From contig CM055108.1 of NCBI GenBank assembly GCA_029204225.1, positions 9,359,849 to 9,423,848 on the forward strand: a stretch of 64,000 nt of DNA, given 5' to 3'. Position numbers and translations under genes: made by a program. The notes beneath the pieces were generated by a model. The model saw nothing but the letters and a program-made list of their open reading frames with translations, was not told where the DNA came from and searched no databases. Each line of letters begins with the position of its first letter. Positions within the stretch are counted from its first letter, which is position 1. This stretch comes from Diphasiastrum complanatum (taxonomy: Eukaryota > Streptophyta > Lycopodiopsida > Lycopodiales > Lycopodiaceae). Below, piece by piece: positions 16,167-27,300 of the stretch.

Positions 16167-16775
16167 CCACTAATCTGCCACTCTTGTAGTTCTTGATTAG
16201 TTATAGATGCTTAATTACTCTAATCTAGGAGTTGCACGACGCGACTATATACTCTCTAGATGATACTTGATACATAGAGATGTAGTCATCTAATGCTAGT
16301 AAGTAAGACACACAGACAGAATACGAGTCCGCCTGCATGCGAGACAAATTCTACATACGATCTGAAGATCCACAAGTCTGCTAGTAAGCAAGACATTAAC
16401 TCGTGGGAGAACTGTATTTCTCTCACGCCAACACACTGCGTGAATTTGCATGCAGTGCTTGAAGAATCAGAAAAACAATCAATGATTTTGTAGCCGTTGT
16501 GCACATGTCATTCTTTTCATGTCTGATCTTGAATGCAAATTAGTCTGCTGTTATTCATGTGTCTGATTCACTCTTGTTCATTTAATTCTGCACATTGGTT
16601 GAATTTTTGTTGAATGCTACGTTAATTTCTAAATGTAGATCAGCAGTGCCTGACTACATTCTGGAGGACTGTACGAATGATACAGCTGGCAGTGACCAGT
16701 AATCAGATCTGAACTCCATCCGAATTGTTTGCTTTCACAATTCTTTTGTGACTGCGACGACTGTTACTGTCATCA
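16167..16775 (+). repeat. LTR of copia family A (5' copy, left end truncated)
   Basis: Matches the LTR at 18622-19243 almost base for base from CACTAATCTGCCACTCTTG onward and ends in TGTCATCA, one base before a primer binding site. The first ~45 bp, present in the other copy (TGATAGCATGACGTCAG), are missing. Reverse-orientation copies lie at about 42491-43066 and 49960-50592. Confidence 0.88.
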
Positions 16776-16776
16776 G

Positions 16777-16788
16777 TGGTATCAGAGC
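16777..16788 (+). promoter_or_regulatory. Primer binding site, initiator tRNA-Met type
   Basis: TGGTATCAGAGC, complementary to the 3' end of plant initiator tRNA-Met and the usual copia PBS, lies one base after the LTR end. Confidence 0.93.
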
Positions 16789-16859
16789 CTACCTACCTTT
16801 GTCATAATCTGACATAGCCAAAAGGCTATCAGATGCAAGAGGCCATGCATTCAAACAAG

Positions 16860-18320
16860 CAACCATCAACAAGAGAACGCAGTTCAGAAACAATGGCTTC
16901 AATCAGCAGCATACAGAGCAAGATCTGTACAGTTCTTGATTTTTCAGGATCTAACTTTCTAGTCTGAAAAGTTAAGACATCATTGATACTCAAGGGCGAA
17001 GGTCTATTCCCTTGGGTGGATGGCACAAAGAAGATGCCTACGACATCAGGCAAAGAGCTACATGAGTGGAGGGAGAAAAATGACAAGACAATAGCCTTGC
17101 TATCTTCATCCATCGAAGATAGTCTCACACTTGACCTGGCTATACTCTCCAAAGCTAAGGAGATGTGGGATGCACTGCTCACGAGATTTCAAACGAAATC
17201 AAGAAGCTGAAATAGTCAGTTCGACAATGGTACAAAAAGAAGGACCAAGCCCTGAAATCATCAGGAGCCACTGATGGCTGATTCCAATGTGTATGTCAGA
17301 GTCACAGATGGGCAGATCATTATTGTGGCTGTATATGTGGACGACAGTCTGATACTTTGCAAGAGTGAACAACTGATTGCTAAAGTGAAGGAAGACATCT
17401 CGAAACATTTCGAGATCGTGGATCTGGGAGAAGCCAGATGCTACCTTGGCTTGCAAATTGAAAGGGACTATGAGGGAGGTGAGCTCTACCTTCACTAGTC
17501 CAGATACACCTAGAAAATCCTAGAGGATTTTGGGATGTTGAACTGCAAAAGAGCGAATAGTCCAATGCTTGTAGGAACGGTGCTGACAAACGATGATTGT
17601 CCGAGGACTGAAGAAGAGAGAAAACAATTGTAGCTCACACCTTATAGAAAGCTGATAGGTTCGCTGATGTACCTTGCAGACACACATGCCCTGACATTGC
17701 TTATGCAGTGTTCAAGATGAGCCAATTTGCACGAATCCAAGCTCGACACATTGAAAGATTGCAAAACAAATTTTGCAATATCTTCAATTAACGAGGGATT
17801 ATGGCTTGTGTTATTGTCGTGATGCAGGTTTCAAGATGGTTTCCTATAGTGATGCTAGTTGGGCATCCCTCAAAGACGATTGTAAAAGCATCTCAGGAGG
17901 ATGCACCATCACGTCAGGAGCGGCAGTTCTCTGGGTCAGCAAGAAGCAGACCATTGTGGTTCAGTCATCCTGCGAAGCAGAGTACGTTGCAGCAACAAAG
18001 ATGGCCAACGAGATAATTTGGCTAAGACAGTTCTTGGACAAATTGGGCAAAACAAGGAACGATCCTCTAGTCTTGTAAATGGATAACACATCTGCAATAC
18101 AACTGACGAAAAATCATGTGTTCCATTTGAGAACAAACACATCGCGATCAAGTACCACTTGATCGGGGATATAATTGAGAAGAAGATGCTGCAGACCACC
18201 TTCATCGGAATGAAAGACATGGTTGCTGACATCTTCACCAAAGCCTTGGACAAAAGACTTTTTGAGAGACAGAGGAGCAATCTTGGGGTCGTAAAGGTAT
18301 CATGCTTTGAGAGGGAGTTG
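16860..18320 (+). pseudogene. Copia family A internal region: gag start fused to reverse transcriptase/RNase H
   Basis: At about 16880-17210 is a copia gag N-terminal part (LHEWREKNDKTIALLSSSI, KAKEMWDALLTRFQ). At 17213 the sequence jumps directly into the RT palm (SVRQWYKKKDQALKS), so gag end, protease, integrase and early RT are deleted. RT continues with the catalytic VYVDDSLIL at 17331-17357, then KHFEIVDLGEARCYLGLQIE. RNase H runs from about 17800 to 18300 (SYSDASWAS, SCEAEYVAA, MKDMVADIFTKALDK). Several Gln codons are now TAG (17497-17499, 17512-17514, 17631-17633). Not functional. Confidence 0.9.
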
Positions 18321-18339
18321 AAGAAACAAAACGTTTTTA

Positions 18340-18621
18340 TTACCCTTGCTTTGCTAGCTTTCAGCCCTCTGCCTGAAAAAAATGTTCACAAACGCAAAAG
18401 TCAAAGACACGAAGCAGAAATGTTCGTGAACACCCTGACGAAAAAGGCACGAACGAGAAAAATTTGCGAAAGAGAATTTTTTGCAGTACAAGGGAGAAAG
18501 TTAGACGACGCGAAAGTCAAACGACGCGACATGAAAATCGTCGCAACACCTTTTCTGCCCTCATGCTCCAAAAAGGACCAACAAGATCATGCAAGTACCC
18601 AGAAGTATCGATATCTGATCT
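18340..18621 (+). other. CGAAA-rich spacer between RNase H and 3' LTR
   Basis: Non-coding stretch rich in AAACG, CGAAAG and GAACG words (for example around 18390-18545). Comparable CGAAAC-rich spacers precede or abut copia LTRs at 50593-50916 and 43067-43240, and occur at 42081-42490 and 5205-5290. Confidence 0.6.
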
Positions 18622-19243
18622 GATAGCATGACGTCAGCAGATACACTCTAGGTCGTGGCTAATCTGCCACTCTTGTAATTCTTGATTAGTTATAGATGCT
18701 TAATTACTCTAATCTAGGAGCTGCACGACACGACTATATACATAGAGATGAAGTAGTCTAATGCTAGTAGGCAAGACACACAAACAGAATACGAGTCCAC
18801 CTGCATGCGAGACAAATTCTACATACGATCTGAAGATCTACAAGTCTGCTAGTAAGCAAGACATTAACTCGTGGGAGAACTATATTTCTCTCACGCCAAC
18901 ACACTGCGTGGATTTGCATGCAGTGCTTGAAGAATCAGAAAAACAATAGATGATTTTGTAGCTGTTGCGCACATGTCATTTTTTTCACGTCTGATCTTGA
19001 ATGCAAATTAGTCTGTTGTTATTCGTGTGTCTGATTCACTCTTGTTCATTTAATTTCGCACATTGGCTGAATTTTTGTTGAAAGCTACATTAATTTCTAA
19101 ATGTAGATCAGCAGTGCCTGACTACATTCTGGAGGACTGTAGGAATGATACAGTTGGCAGTGACTAGTAATCAGATCTGAACTCCATCCGAATTGTTTTC
19201 TTTCACGATTCTTTCATAACTGTGACGACTATTACTGTCATCA
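18622..19243 (+). repeat. LTR of copia family A (3' copy)
   Basis: Starts TGATAGCATGACGTCAG and ends TGTCATCA, giving TG..CA ends and a 622-bp LTR. It contains a TATA-like ACTATATACATAG near 18733. It is very similar to 16167-16775 with scattered substitutions, so this element is older than the one at 43286. Confidence 0.88.
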
Positions 19244-20560
19244 TACTCATGCAGATCGAAGACTGTGAAAGCAGCCATGTAGCATGGAAAAGATTAAAAC
19301 AGAAGTATGAAGTGAGGACGAGTGATGCATCTTCACAATCAGCTACAATCCATACGATGAAATGGCAACCAGTTAGATCAGCAAGTTGAGAAGATCAGAC
19401 CGATCTTCACTCAACTCGTTGCATCAAGATAGGAGCACCAGGTCCCTGCACTACAATAGCTGATGTACTTCATGAAGTCTCTACCTACGTCCTATCAGCC
19501 ATTGAGAATGCTCATACTGAGTCTACCAGATATGACATTCAACAAAGCAGTCAGTCTTGTCGTTGATGAGAGACTGATGAGGGATGAAGTAGAAGGAAGC
19601 AGTGATCAAGAGAAGGCCCTCTTCACGAAAGGAAGGAAAAAAAACAAGAACAGACCCATATTCGACAAGACGAAGTTCTCGAATCAACAATATTCTTCAT
19701 GTGATCATTGTCACAAACCAGGCCATACAGCCAACAAATACTGGTTCAATCCAGCAATACCTTGCATGCACTACAAGAAGAAGGGGCACTCTGCATACGA
19801 TTGCAGATTCAACCCAAAAAGAAAGAACAAGACTGAGAAAGCAAATGTTACAAAGTCATCCAAGGATGTTGATAGAGGTGATGAAGCCTTCACAATACTT
19901 GATAAAGCTTCAACGAGCTACACTGATCAGGAGTACGATGTAGTCATTGATTCAAGAGCAACATCACACATCACCTGCAACAAGAAAATCTTGATCGACT
20001 TCAGAGAATTCAAAAATAACAGAGCAGTGATTCTAGGTGATGGGAGTAGACATGATGTCAAAGGCATCTCTACAGTTGCAGACATTGTCAGGGCAAGCAG
20101 AGTTGCTAGGAGCACTCTATGTGTCTTCACTGAGAAAAGATCTGCTATCAATCTCCAAGATGGCAGATCTTGGAATTTGAATTTTGTTCGATGGGAGTAC
20201 ATGTCGTATGATCGAGAAAAATACTTACAAATTGTTGACGGTTGGATGTAGAGAAGAAAATCTCTACCAAGCCAAGATAATCAACAACTCTGATAGCATA
20301 TAAATGCATCAGAGAATGAAGATTAGCTCTGGCACAAAAGAATGTATCATCTAAACATGAGAAGCTTGTATGACATGTGTAAGAAAGACATAGTCATAGG
20401 TCTAATGTTGTTCCGAGTAGAGATGTGATGAGTCCACATTCCTTGGACTAAAAGATGAAAGAGGCCATGAGATCTTCACACTGCTGAAAAGTTATATTGG
20501 GCATTCTGGAAACAAGGTCTTCTACAATAATATAAGAACGGTTTCTAAGTGGCGACAGAT
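19244..20560 (+). pseudogene. Copia family A gag-protease and pre-integrase fragment
   Basis: Directly after the LTR end the sequence enters the middle of copia gag (SSHVAWKRLKQKYEV near 19274, LPDMTFNKAVSLVVDERLM near 19520). Two zinc-knuckle-like motifs follow (CDHCHKPGHTANKY near 19701-19742, last Cys now Tyr; CMHYKKKGHSAYDC near 19765-19806, second Cys now Tyr). The protease region reads VIDSRATSHIT where the family has DSGATSH, so the active-site Gly is Arg. A frameshifted pre-integrase block (LYQAKI, then MYHLNMRSLYDMC) ends near 20400. PBS and gag start are missing, so this is not a normal continuation of the LTR before it. Confidence 0.85.
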
Positions 20561-20574
20561 CTCTGAGTATCTCG

Positions 20575-22255
20575 CTACTTATAACTGGATCTTAAAATGT
20601 CACTTTTTTAACTTGTCTAGTTTCTTCATCTAAAAGATTCTTAGCTTCTGAACTAATATCAACATCATGATATTTTCCATTAGACTTATCAAGGTTTAAT
20701 TCTTTATTACTAGGAATTTTTACTAACTATTTTGTGACCTTCGCATTTTCTGTCGCGTTTTTCACGTCTTTCGCGGTTTTCGCAATTTTCATCTTAGTTT
20801 TCTTCTTATCTTTAAGAGTTAAAGAAGCTTTACTACTTCTTGTAGTTACTTTATTTATCTTTTTCTCTGAATCTAGCCATTGATGGTCTTGATCTAATAA
20901 TTTAGACTCTACTTCTATCCTCTGAACTATCATGTAAGTGTTAGTCTTAGATGACCGAGGGTCGTCTTCCCTAGGCGAGTTTACAAACCTTGGTTTAGAC
21001 CGTGGCTGTTGTGGTTGAGGACATTCAGTAGTGACATGCCCTTCACCTTTACAGTTAGCGTAGAGCGGCACATATCCGACAGAGGGCAACCCGGGGCTCC
21101 GCAATTGTAGCATGAACCCCTTACTCTGGTTGGTGAAGTGGAATCTCATGTTCCATCCCTTCGTAAAATAGTGTATTGTTGACCAGTACGTTGTTTTTTG
21201 GTTAATACTGAGTTGCAGTATAAGCTATCTCCTCATGATTATTAATCGGACAGAGGAATAGTTCCTCTTCTAAATAGTTAGTCTGTAAACTGGGACAGTT
21301 GGTTTTAGAATGGCCTTCCTTCCCACAAGCGGTACACCAAACAATAGCGTTAGGCTTCACTTTCTTTCGCTTGGCTTTAACATCAGATATTTGAACTTTT
21401 AAATCACTCATTTCTTTTGTTAACAACTCAACACTTTTTTTTAATGGATCCATCTTTTCAGATTTCTCCATTCTTTTCTTTCTTTCAAAATTCCTATTCT
21501 TGGATTTCCTATAAGAAGATTCTTCTTCTGATGTAGAAGAATAAGATGAATACTCGGACATTGAATCAGATTCTGATTCAGACTCAGTAGATGTTTCTCA
21601 ACAGAGTTAAGCTGAGCCAACAATCTAGTGGAATATCCTATCTCCCTAAAGTGTTTAAAAAATATTGCTTTTAAAGCGTTCCAAGTATTACTTGTTTCCG
21701 GTACTAATTGACTGTACCAAATCCTAGCTTGCTTAGACCTGGCAGAATTCTAACTTTGTCCTCGTCCGTCTGCTCTTTGTTTGCTATTGTAATGGATTCA
21801 AACTACGACAAATAACTATCCGCATCTTCAGATGATGATCCCTTAAAAAAATTGTATCTGATTTTTGTAGATGTGGGTGGTGCTGGATTAGCCATATTAA
21901 CAGATGGTGGTGAACTAGATGAACTTGGAAGATCCGAATCTAAACTACGCTCAGACAATGGTTCTGAAGAAGAAGATTTTGATTTTGAACTTGGTTCAAA
22001 AGTAGAATCAGACGAATCTGCTTCAGGTGAATCTGTAGAACTTTGTGTTTCAACGGATCTTTCCTCAAATGAATCTACAAATGTTGTAGTAGCGTTTAGA
22101 AGATTATTAAACGCTTCAGGTGTTAATCTTGCTCTAACTGGTGAGTTTTGCAAATTTTGCAAATACAGATCTCTAGACTTTCTATATGCTTCTAATCGTT
22201 GTGCACGCTCTAAGCGTTTCTGTTCAATAATTGCTTGAGAGTATGTTCTTGGCAT
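20575..22255 (-). pseudogene. Ty3/gypsy-type Gag (broken)
   Basis: The minus strand starts with MPRTYSQAIIEQKRLERAQR at 22255. A Ser-rich acidic region follows, then the capsid core (YNFFKGSSSEDADSYLS near 21850, then frameshifted RIWYSQLVPETSNTWNAL near 21700). A basic coiled-coil part and the zinc knuckle CTACGKEGHSKTNC come near 21290-21340. A further Cys motif at 21110 is frameshifted; next to it YANCKGEGHVTTEC has Tyr where the first Cys belongs. The frame then becomes Lys/Thr-rich and ends near 20727. No protease or pol follows before the sequence meets the copia fragment. The PBS lies upstream at 22321-22338. Confidence 0.82.
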
Positions 22256-22320
22256 GCATTACATGGGAAAGATTCATAGATGTAATACACTTAAAAATAT
22301 TGCAAAAGGTGAAATTCATC

Positions 22321-22338
22321 TCCCCGGCAATGGCACCA
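22321..22338 (-). promoter_or_regulatory. Primer binding site of the minus-strand gypsy element
   Basis: The minus strand reads TGGTGCCATTGCCGGGGA, five bases after a CA that would end an LTR. It resembles the TGGCGCCGTTGCCGGGGA-type PBS of many plant Tat/Athila gypsy elements, with two substitutions. Confidence 0.8.
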
Positions 22339-22343
22339 AATTA

Positions 22344-23361
22344 TGTGGTGGCCTAGTCGTTATAGATTTTCACAAAATCGATGAATTACGTAGTATAAAA
22401 GCTTTGATCATTCCCCAAGAGAGAGAATAATCTCATCTTTTGCATGGTAATTATTTGTATGATGGTAAACGGACTAGAATATATAAAATTCACAATGAAT
22501 ACTACAGCGACATAACTGGTTATCCAAAGATATTTGGTAAATTGGCATCCAAGAACACCAATGGTGAAATGATTTGGTCAAGGTTTGCAATTGTAAAGAT
22601 TACTTTATCTTTCAGGCTCTTCAGACGTCAGGTAAACTGTCAGAACAAACAATAACTAGCAAATAGATTCATCAAGCAAAATCACATTGGCTAAAGATTC
22701 TTCTTAATCAAACACAGAGTATTAGTTCTTATCGCAGGAAGCAAACAAAACAAAACATCAAACAATCTCATTATCTGAACACATAGCTCATTCAGAATTG
22801 AAGGAAGTTCTGATCTAAGTTATGCTTAACAGCTTCGGCTAATTCCCTACACCCATTAGTCAGAATTGCTACTTGCTAGTGTCACCTTAAAATCCATGTT
22901 AGAGTAACCGAAATTCAGTAAGACATGAGAAATGTGTGTGACGCAAACAGAACAGTATCACAATCAATCACAGATCATACAGAGTGTATTTGCACAAATG
23001 ATAAGAAGTAATTTTGTGAAAGATAGTAGAGGGAAATAATGCTCAAGCTATAGAAACTTGCTCTTCACTCTCTAGTGATACTCAGCTCTGCGTAGAAATG
23101 CGTCAGTACAATAGCACATAGTTATGTCCTTATAGGAACGTTCTTCAGCCTCAACGTCATTTACAAACCGTCAAAATGTTGGTTCTGAACTACTACTGCG
23201 TCTCTTATAGAATGTCGCAACTTCTATTCTAAATATGAATTTACAAGGTGCAATTAGGCCTTTACATGTATTTAGGCACTATAGCACATATACATATATA
23301 GAAATTGAAATTTTTTTACAATATATGACAAAACTTGGATAATGTGAGATCATGAGACTCC
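22344..23361 (-). repeat. Probable LTR of the minus-strand gypsy element
   Basis: The 3' end (CCACCACA on the minus strand) is set by the neighbouring PBS. The 5' end is inferred from a TGTGG at about 23361 that would mirror the ACCACA end. The stretch has no coding frame. It ends beside a short ATC microsatellite (23370-23392). Only one copy is in the window, so the left boundary is unproven. Confidence 0.45.
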
Positions 23362-23404
23362 ACAGACATCGTCATCATCATCATCATCATCAAGCTAGTA
23401 CAAA

Positions 23405-24560
23405 GGAATCTCAATGAGGATGTCTTCTCCGTCATCCCAGTACAAGCCGTTGTCCAGTGCAGAAAAGAACAGGGAAGCAAAAGAAGAAGCAGAGAATATT
23501 GCTGAGCAGGAGCAGAATCAAGCTGATATTCCACAGGAGCTAGCACCTCGAGAGGAAGAACAGACTCTTGATATCTAGTAGGACAGGGAGAGTGACGTTG
23601 AGGCACCAATTCTCGATGCCGAATTATATAAAAAGATTTTTGGTACAATGTTGCCGGATACACAGGCGGCTATTCAGCATTTTGTCAGCCTAGAGAAAGT
23701 CTCCAGGAAGATCCCTCCAAGCAGACCTAATACAAAAGGATACAGAACTAGAGGACATCAAGGCTGAGTTGTCTCATAAGAGCGAAGAGCTTCAAGCAGC
23801 CCAAGCAGAGCTGAGTAGAAAAGATGTAGCTCTTGAAGAAGCAAAAGGCGGACAAGATGCTACGCTAGAAGTATTGGAAGAGATGCAAGAGCAGTCCAAT
23901 GCCTTTGAAAGCAAAAATTTATTGCTCAAATAGATTTAGACCCTGCAGGCTTCCTTGCAGGAGGAAAGACACATTCGAGCTACTCTCCAGAGTAGTAATG
24001 AGGAGCTGAGCGACAAACTCAGCAGTGCCTAGGACTCTGTTGCCCAGCTGCAAAATTCTATAGATATGTTGAAAAGAGACAACCAGATTTATAAGAGATA
24101 GGCCGAAGAGGCAATTTTATGGCGAATCAGCGCCGAAGTTACATTGAGAGCCTATGTATCTCATGGCAGATACAGGATCGACCCAACAACCTAGAACGCA
24201 ATTCAAGAAAGGATGATCCAAACCTTCCAGCTGCAATATTTGCAACCTTAGATGGTTTCTTATGAAAAATTAAAAAAAGAACTAGAAGATGCTAAATTCC
24301 AGTCAAGCCAAATGCAAACTTTTGAGGAGGAAGAAACAGCATAGTGCCAAGATCAATCTATGCAGACGGATGAGCCAGCCCCAAAGCTATATCAGAAAAG
24401 GTCATCCAGACAAATGTCATCTACAAGCAAATCTAGAAAGATCAGGAGACGCGGACCGATTCCAAGGATGCTGCGAAGGTGAGGACAGTCAGTGTCATAG
24501 TTGCTCCAGACCAACCAGCAACACTCAGCATTATTTCACAACAAGCTGAGGCGTCGCACA
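23405..24560 (+). pseudogene. Decayed coiled-coil protein frame with only TAG stops
   Basis: A continuous but shifted frame can be followed. It starts MSSPSSQYKPLSSAEKNREA, then an acidic stretch, then a long heptad-like coiled coil at about 23720-24110 (DTELEDIKAELSHKSEELQ, LEVLEEMQEQSNAFESKN, LQSSNEELSDKL). A basic tail (RSSRQMSSTSKSRKIRRRG) lies near 24395-24455. About nine in-frame stops are seen and all I could place are TAG, mostly where Gln would fit the coiled coil. It is not a retroelement enzyme. It may be an accessory retroelement frame (as in some Gag or Tat/Ogre-like extra frames) or a captured host gene. Function unknown. Confidence 0.55.
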
Positions 24561-24912
24561 GTGGAGCTATTGTGAAGAAGAACAAGGTAGTATATTAACT
24601 ACTTAAGACAAAATTTTAGACATTTCAGCAAGAACTAACATTCTTTTTTCCACCGTTTTGTAGTCCAAAACTCCAGTGGAGAATGGATTACCTTTTTTTA
24701 ATGGGAAAGCCCTTGGACTTTTTCTAGCCTAAGTTCTTTTTGGGCCAAACTAACAGTGCACCAAAAAGGAGTCCTTGCTCTTGCCATTGTTCAGAATGAG
24801 TTCAATGTGCTAACTAACTATATCCATGTGATTGCATAATCCTTGTATATATATTTTTTAGAATACCTAAAAACATTTAAAAACAATATTTTTTCAGCTC
24901 TGGATGAGTATC
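24561..24912. other. Unassigned spacer
   Basis: AT-rich sequence between the decayed coiled-coil frame and the truncated gypsy LTR; nothing recognised. Confidence 0.4.
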
Positions 24913-25078
24913 GGAGAGATCCTTGGAGGCTTGCAGATCCTTACTTGCAGGTGGAAACATCCTAGCTTGGAGTTGGGAAGCATCTTGAAGCTTGCAGGTT
25001 GCTTGGAGGACATTTGGAGGCTCTACCTTGGATTTGGAGGACTTCCTCACCATCTATTTGTAAAAGTGGTATCAGAGC
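24913..25078 (+). repeat. Chromovirus 5' LTR end (154 bp) plus PBS
   Basis: 24913-25066 equals the last 154 bp of the 3' LTR at 30970-31123; the rest of this LTR has been lost. It is followed without a gap by TGGTATCAGAGC at 25067-25078, the initiator tRNA-Met PBS. Confidence 0.92.
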
Positions 25079-26026
25079 TAGACAAAGGATGGTAACCTTT
25101 CTAACCTTCTTCAAGTTCTATTAAGATCACCAACTAATTTTTTTTTTTGGAGAAGATTATAGGCTTTTCTAGTTGTAGGAAGCTTGTAGTTGAAGTACCC
25201 AATGAATCTAGTTCTCTTTGGAAGAGAGTAGTGATGCTTATAGAATTGTTTAGGGGCTGATTTTTGATAATGTTAGAGAAGTTTTAAAGTGGGCTTTGGG
25301 TTTTTAAAAGTTTTGAAAAAAGATTTTTGGGATAGGTAGAGGAAGTCTTCCTCTACATACACAAACTTTTTTTTGGCAAAAAGATTGATTCTAGCTATGT
25401 GTTTTGATCAAAACTAGTGTTTTTTTTTGCATAAATGAAGTGTTTGAAGTTCTGATTTTCATTTTGAAGTTCTATTTTCATGAAGATGACAATGTAGGAA
25501 GGGAATGGTAGTGTAACTTCGTGCATAAAACATTTGAAATTCTGTTTTTTGTCATTTTGAAGTTCTGATTTTCAGACCTATAAATCTGAAAATCAGATCT
25601 GAAAATTGAAGTTTTCATAAAGCTTCATTAGTTATCCATTTCTAGACACTAGTTTCTTGGTTTTGGAAATCTAGAATAGTGAGAAATGTGAAAACTTTGG
25701 TTGGAAATGACAAATAGAATTGGAATGGGAATGGAATGGGAAATTTATGTAAACATTAGCTTGGATTAGTTGATTGAAGTTTACATAAAGATTTGGTTTT
25801 CATTTTTGCCTTTGATTAAGGCAAATGTAGCTTGTTGTTGTTTTCCTCTTAAGCTTGGATTAAGCTTGCAAATAGTAGGCTTGGATTGAGCTTACAAACA
25901 ATAAGATTGAATGATTAGAAGTAAATGCTTTTTATTTGCATTGGATGTAACAATTGAAGCATTTCTATCATTCTAATTTGAGCACTTGTTGTATTTGCAT
26001 AATAGGAAAATACACAAGCAACCCCA
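25079..26026 (+). other. Chromovirus untranslated leader
   Basis: About 950 bp between PBS and gag with no coding frame. Short repeated phrases occur (TGAAGTTCTGATTTTCA near 25450 and 25560; AAGCTTGGATTAAGCTTGCAA and GGCTTGGATTGAGCTTACAA near 25850-25900). Confidence 0.6.
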
Positions 26027-26955
26027 ATGGATCAAACCAATGAAAACCCAACATTTGATCTATCAAACCCATCCAATGTGGCACAAGCTCTTGAACTATT
26101 ATACCAACAAATTCAAGCCACTAATAAGCAACTTCTTGAAACTAATCAAAGAAACCAAGACTTAGAGTCTAGGTTAGCCAATCAGAAGAAACATGTAGTT
26201 CCACCTCCTGTAAAAGTGTTTAAGGGGGAGAAGAAGGATAGGAACTTACAAGTGATAAGTTCTTGGCTGAATGTTTGGAACAAATACTTTGCCATGAACC
26301 AATTCCCTGAATCTGAGAAGTTATCCACTGTCACTATGTTCCTTGAAGGAAGAGCCTTAGTTTGGTGGGATGACTTAGTTGCAAAGGGCAATCAACCTTG
26401 TACATGGAATGACTTTTGCAAGCTTTTTAGGGATTATTTTCTACCACTTTTCGATGACTATGAACACTTCCAAAAGTTGAGTCATCTAACCATGAATAAA
26501 GGTTTGGAACAGTTTATTCAAGATTTTCATGAGTACCTGAATCCACTTTATAGTGATATTCCACCTAAGGTACAAATGTTAATGTTTATTGATGGGTTAC
26601 CAAAAGATTATCAAGTGGATGTTCGTAAGAACCATCCAAAAACCCTAGAAGATGCTATTAGGGCTGCAAAATACTTTGATGACACACCTAAGCCACCTAG
26701 GGGTCAACAGCCTAATGAGCAGAAAAAAGGTTTTCAATTTAAGAGGAATGATAGGAAGTTGTTAATGAAACACATCCCAATTCCAACAATCCTAAGAAAA
26801 CCAAGAAAAACTTTAAAAACCATCATGGTGGCAATGATAAAGCTAAAGCTCGTAAGAAGAACCTGTGCTTCAAGTGCAATGGCGAGGGTTACCTTGCACG
26901 TGATTGCGTCAAAAAACAAGCTTCAACCTCAGGTAATCTATCTCGAAGTAGTGAG
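26027..26955 (+). pseudogene. Chromovirus Gag
   Basis: Starts MDQTNENPTFDLSNPSN. A coiled-coil segment at residues 20-50 is followed by the Retrotrans_gag domain (SWLNVWNKYFAMNQF, ALVWWDDLVAKG, FCKLFRDYFLPLF, LPKDYQVDVRKNHPKTLEDA) to about residue 225. A frameshift near 26750 separates the capsid from the zinc knuckle, which in another frame near 26868-26909 reads CFKCNGEGYLARDC. The knuckle His is Tyr, a CAC-to-TAC change. The capsid is otherwise well preserved. Confidence 0.9.
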
Positions 26956-27300
26956 ATGGATGTTTGTTTCCTTAATTCTTTAGTTTTTGGTCCTAATGAC
27001 CTTATTTGCATTAAAGGTAAAGTTAATGATCAAGTTGTTAATGTTCTTTTTGACACGGGATCCACTCATAACTTTATTAATGTAAATTTGGTGCAGACGC
27101 TAAACCTTCCTACCAAAAAAGTGAGAAAAAATATTGTGTGACAATGGCATCGGGAAGTGATTTCGATTTGATGGATTTTATTGTTCTTGATGTAGAATTG
27201 CACGTTCAGGATTACTCTGAAAAACTAGAATTCCATGATGTTCAATTAGCTAATGTAGATATTGTTCTTGGGCAACAATGACATTTTGATAAGAACAAAT
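26956..27300 (+). pseudogene. Chromovirus protease
   Basis: Retropepsin-type aspartic protease. DVCFLNSLVFGPNDLICIKG leads to the active site LFDTGSTHNFI (DTG) near 27047-27079, then NLPTKKV. A frameshift at about 27120-27140 breaks the chain, which resumes as MASGSDFDLMDFIVLDVELH in another frame and hits a TGA at 27279-27281. Confidence 0.88.

Noticed and set aside
23316-23663. 115-residue minus-strand frame
   Set aside because: Crosses an ATC microsatellite and opposes the coiled-coil remnant; no motif.
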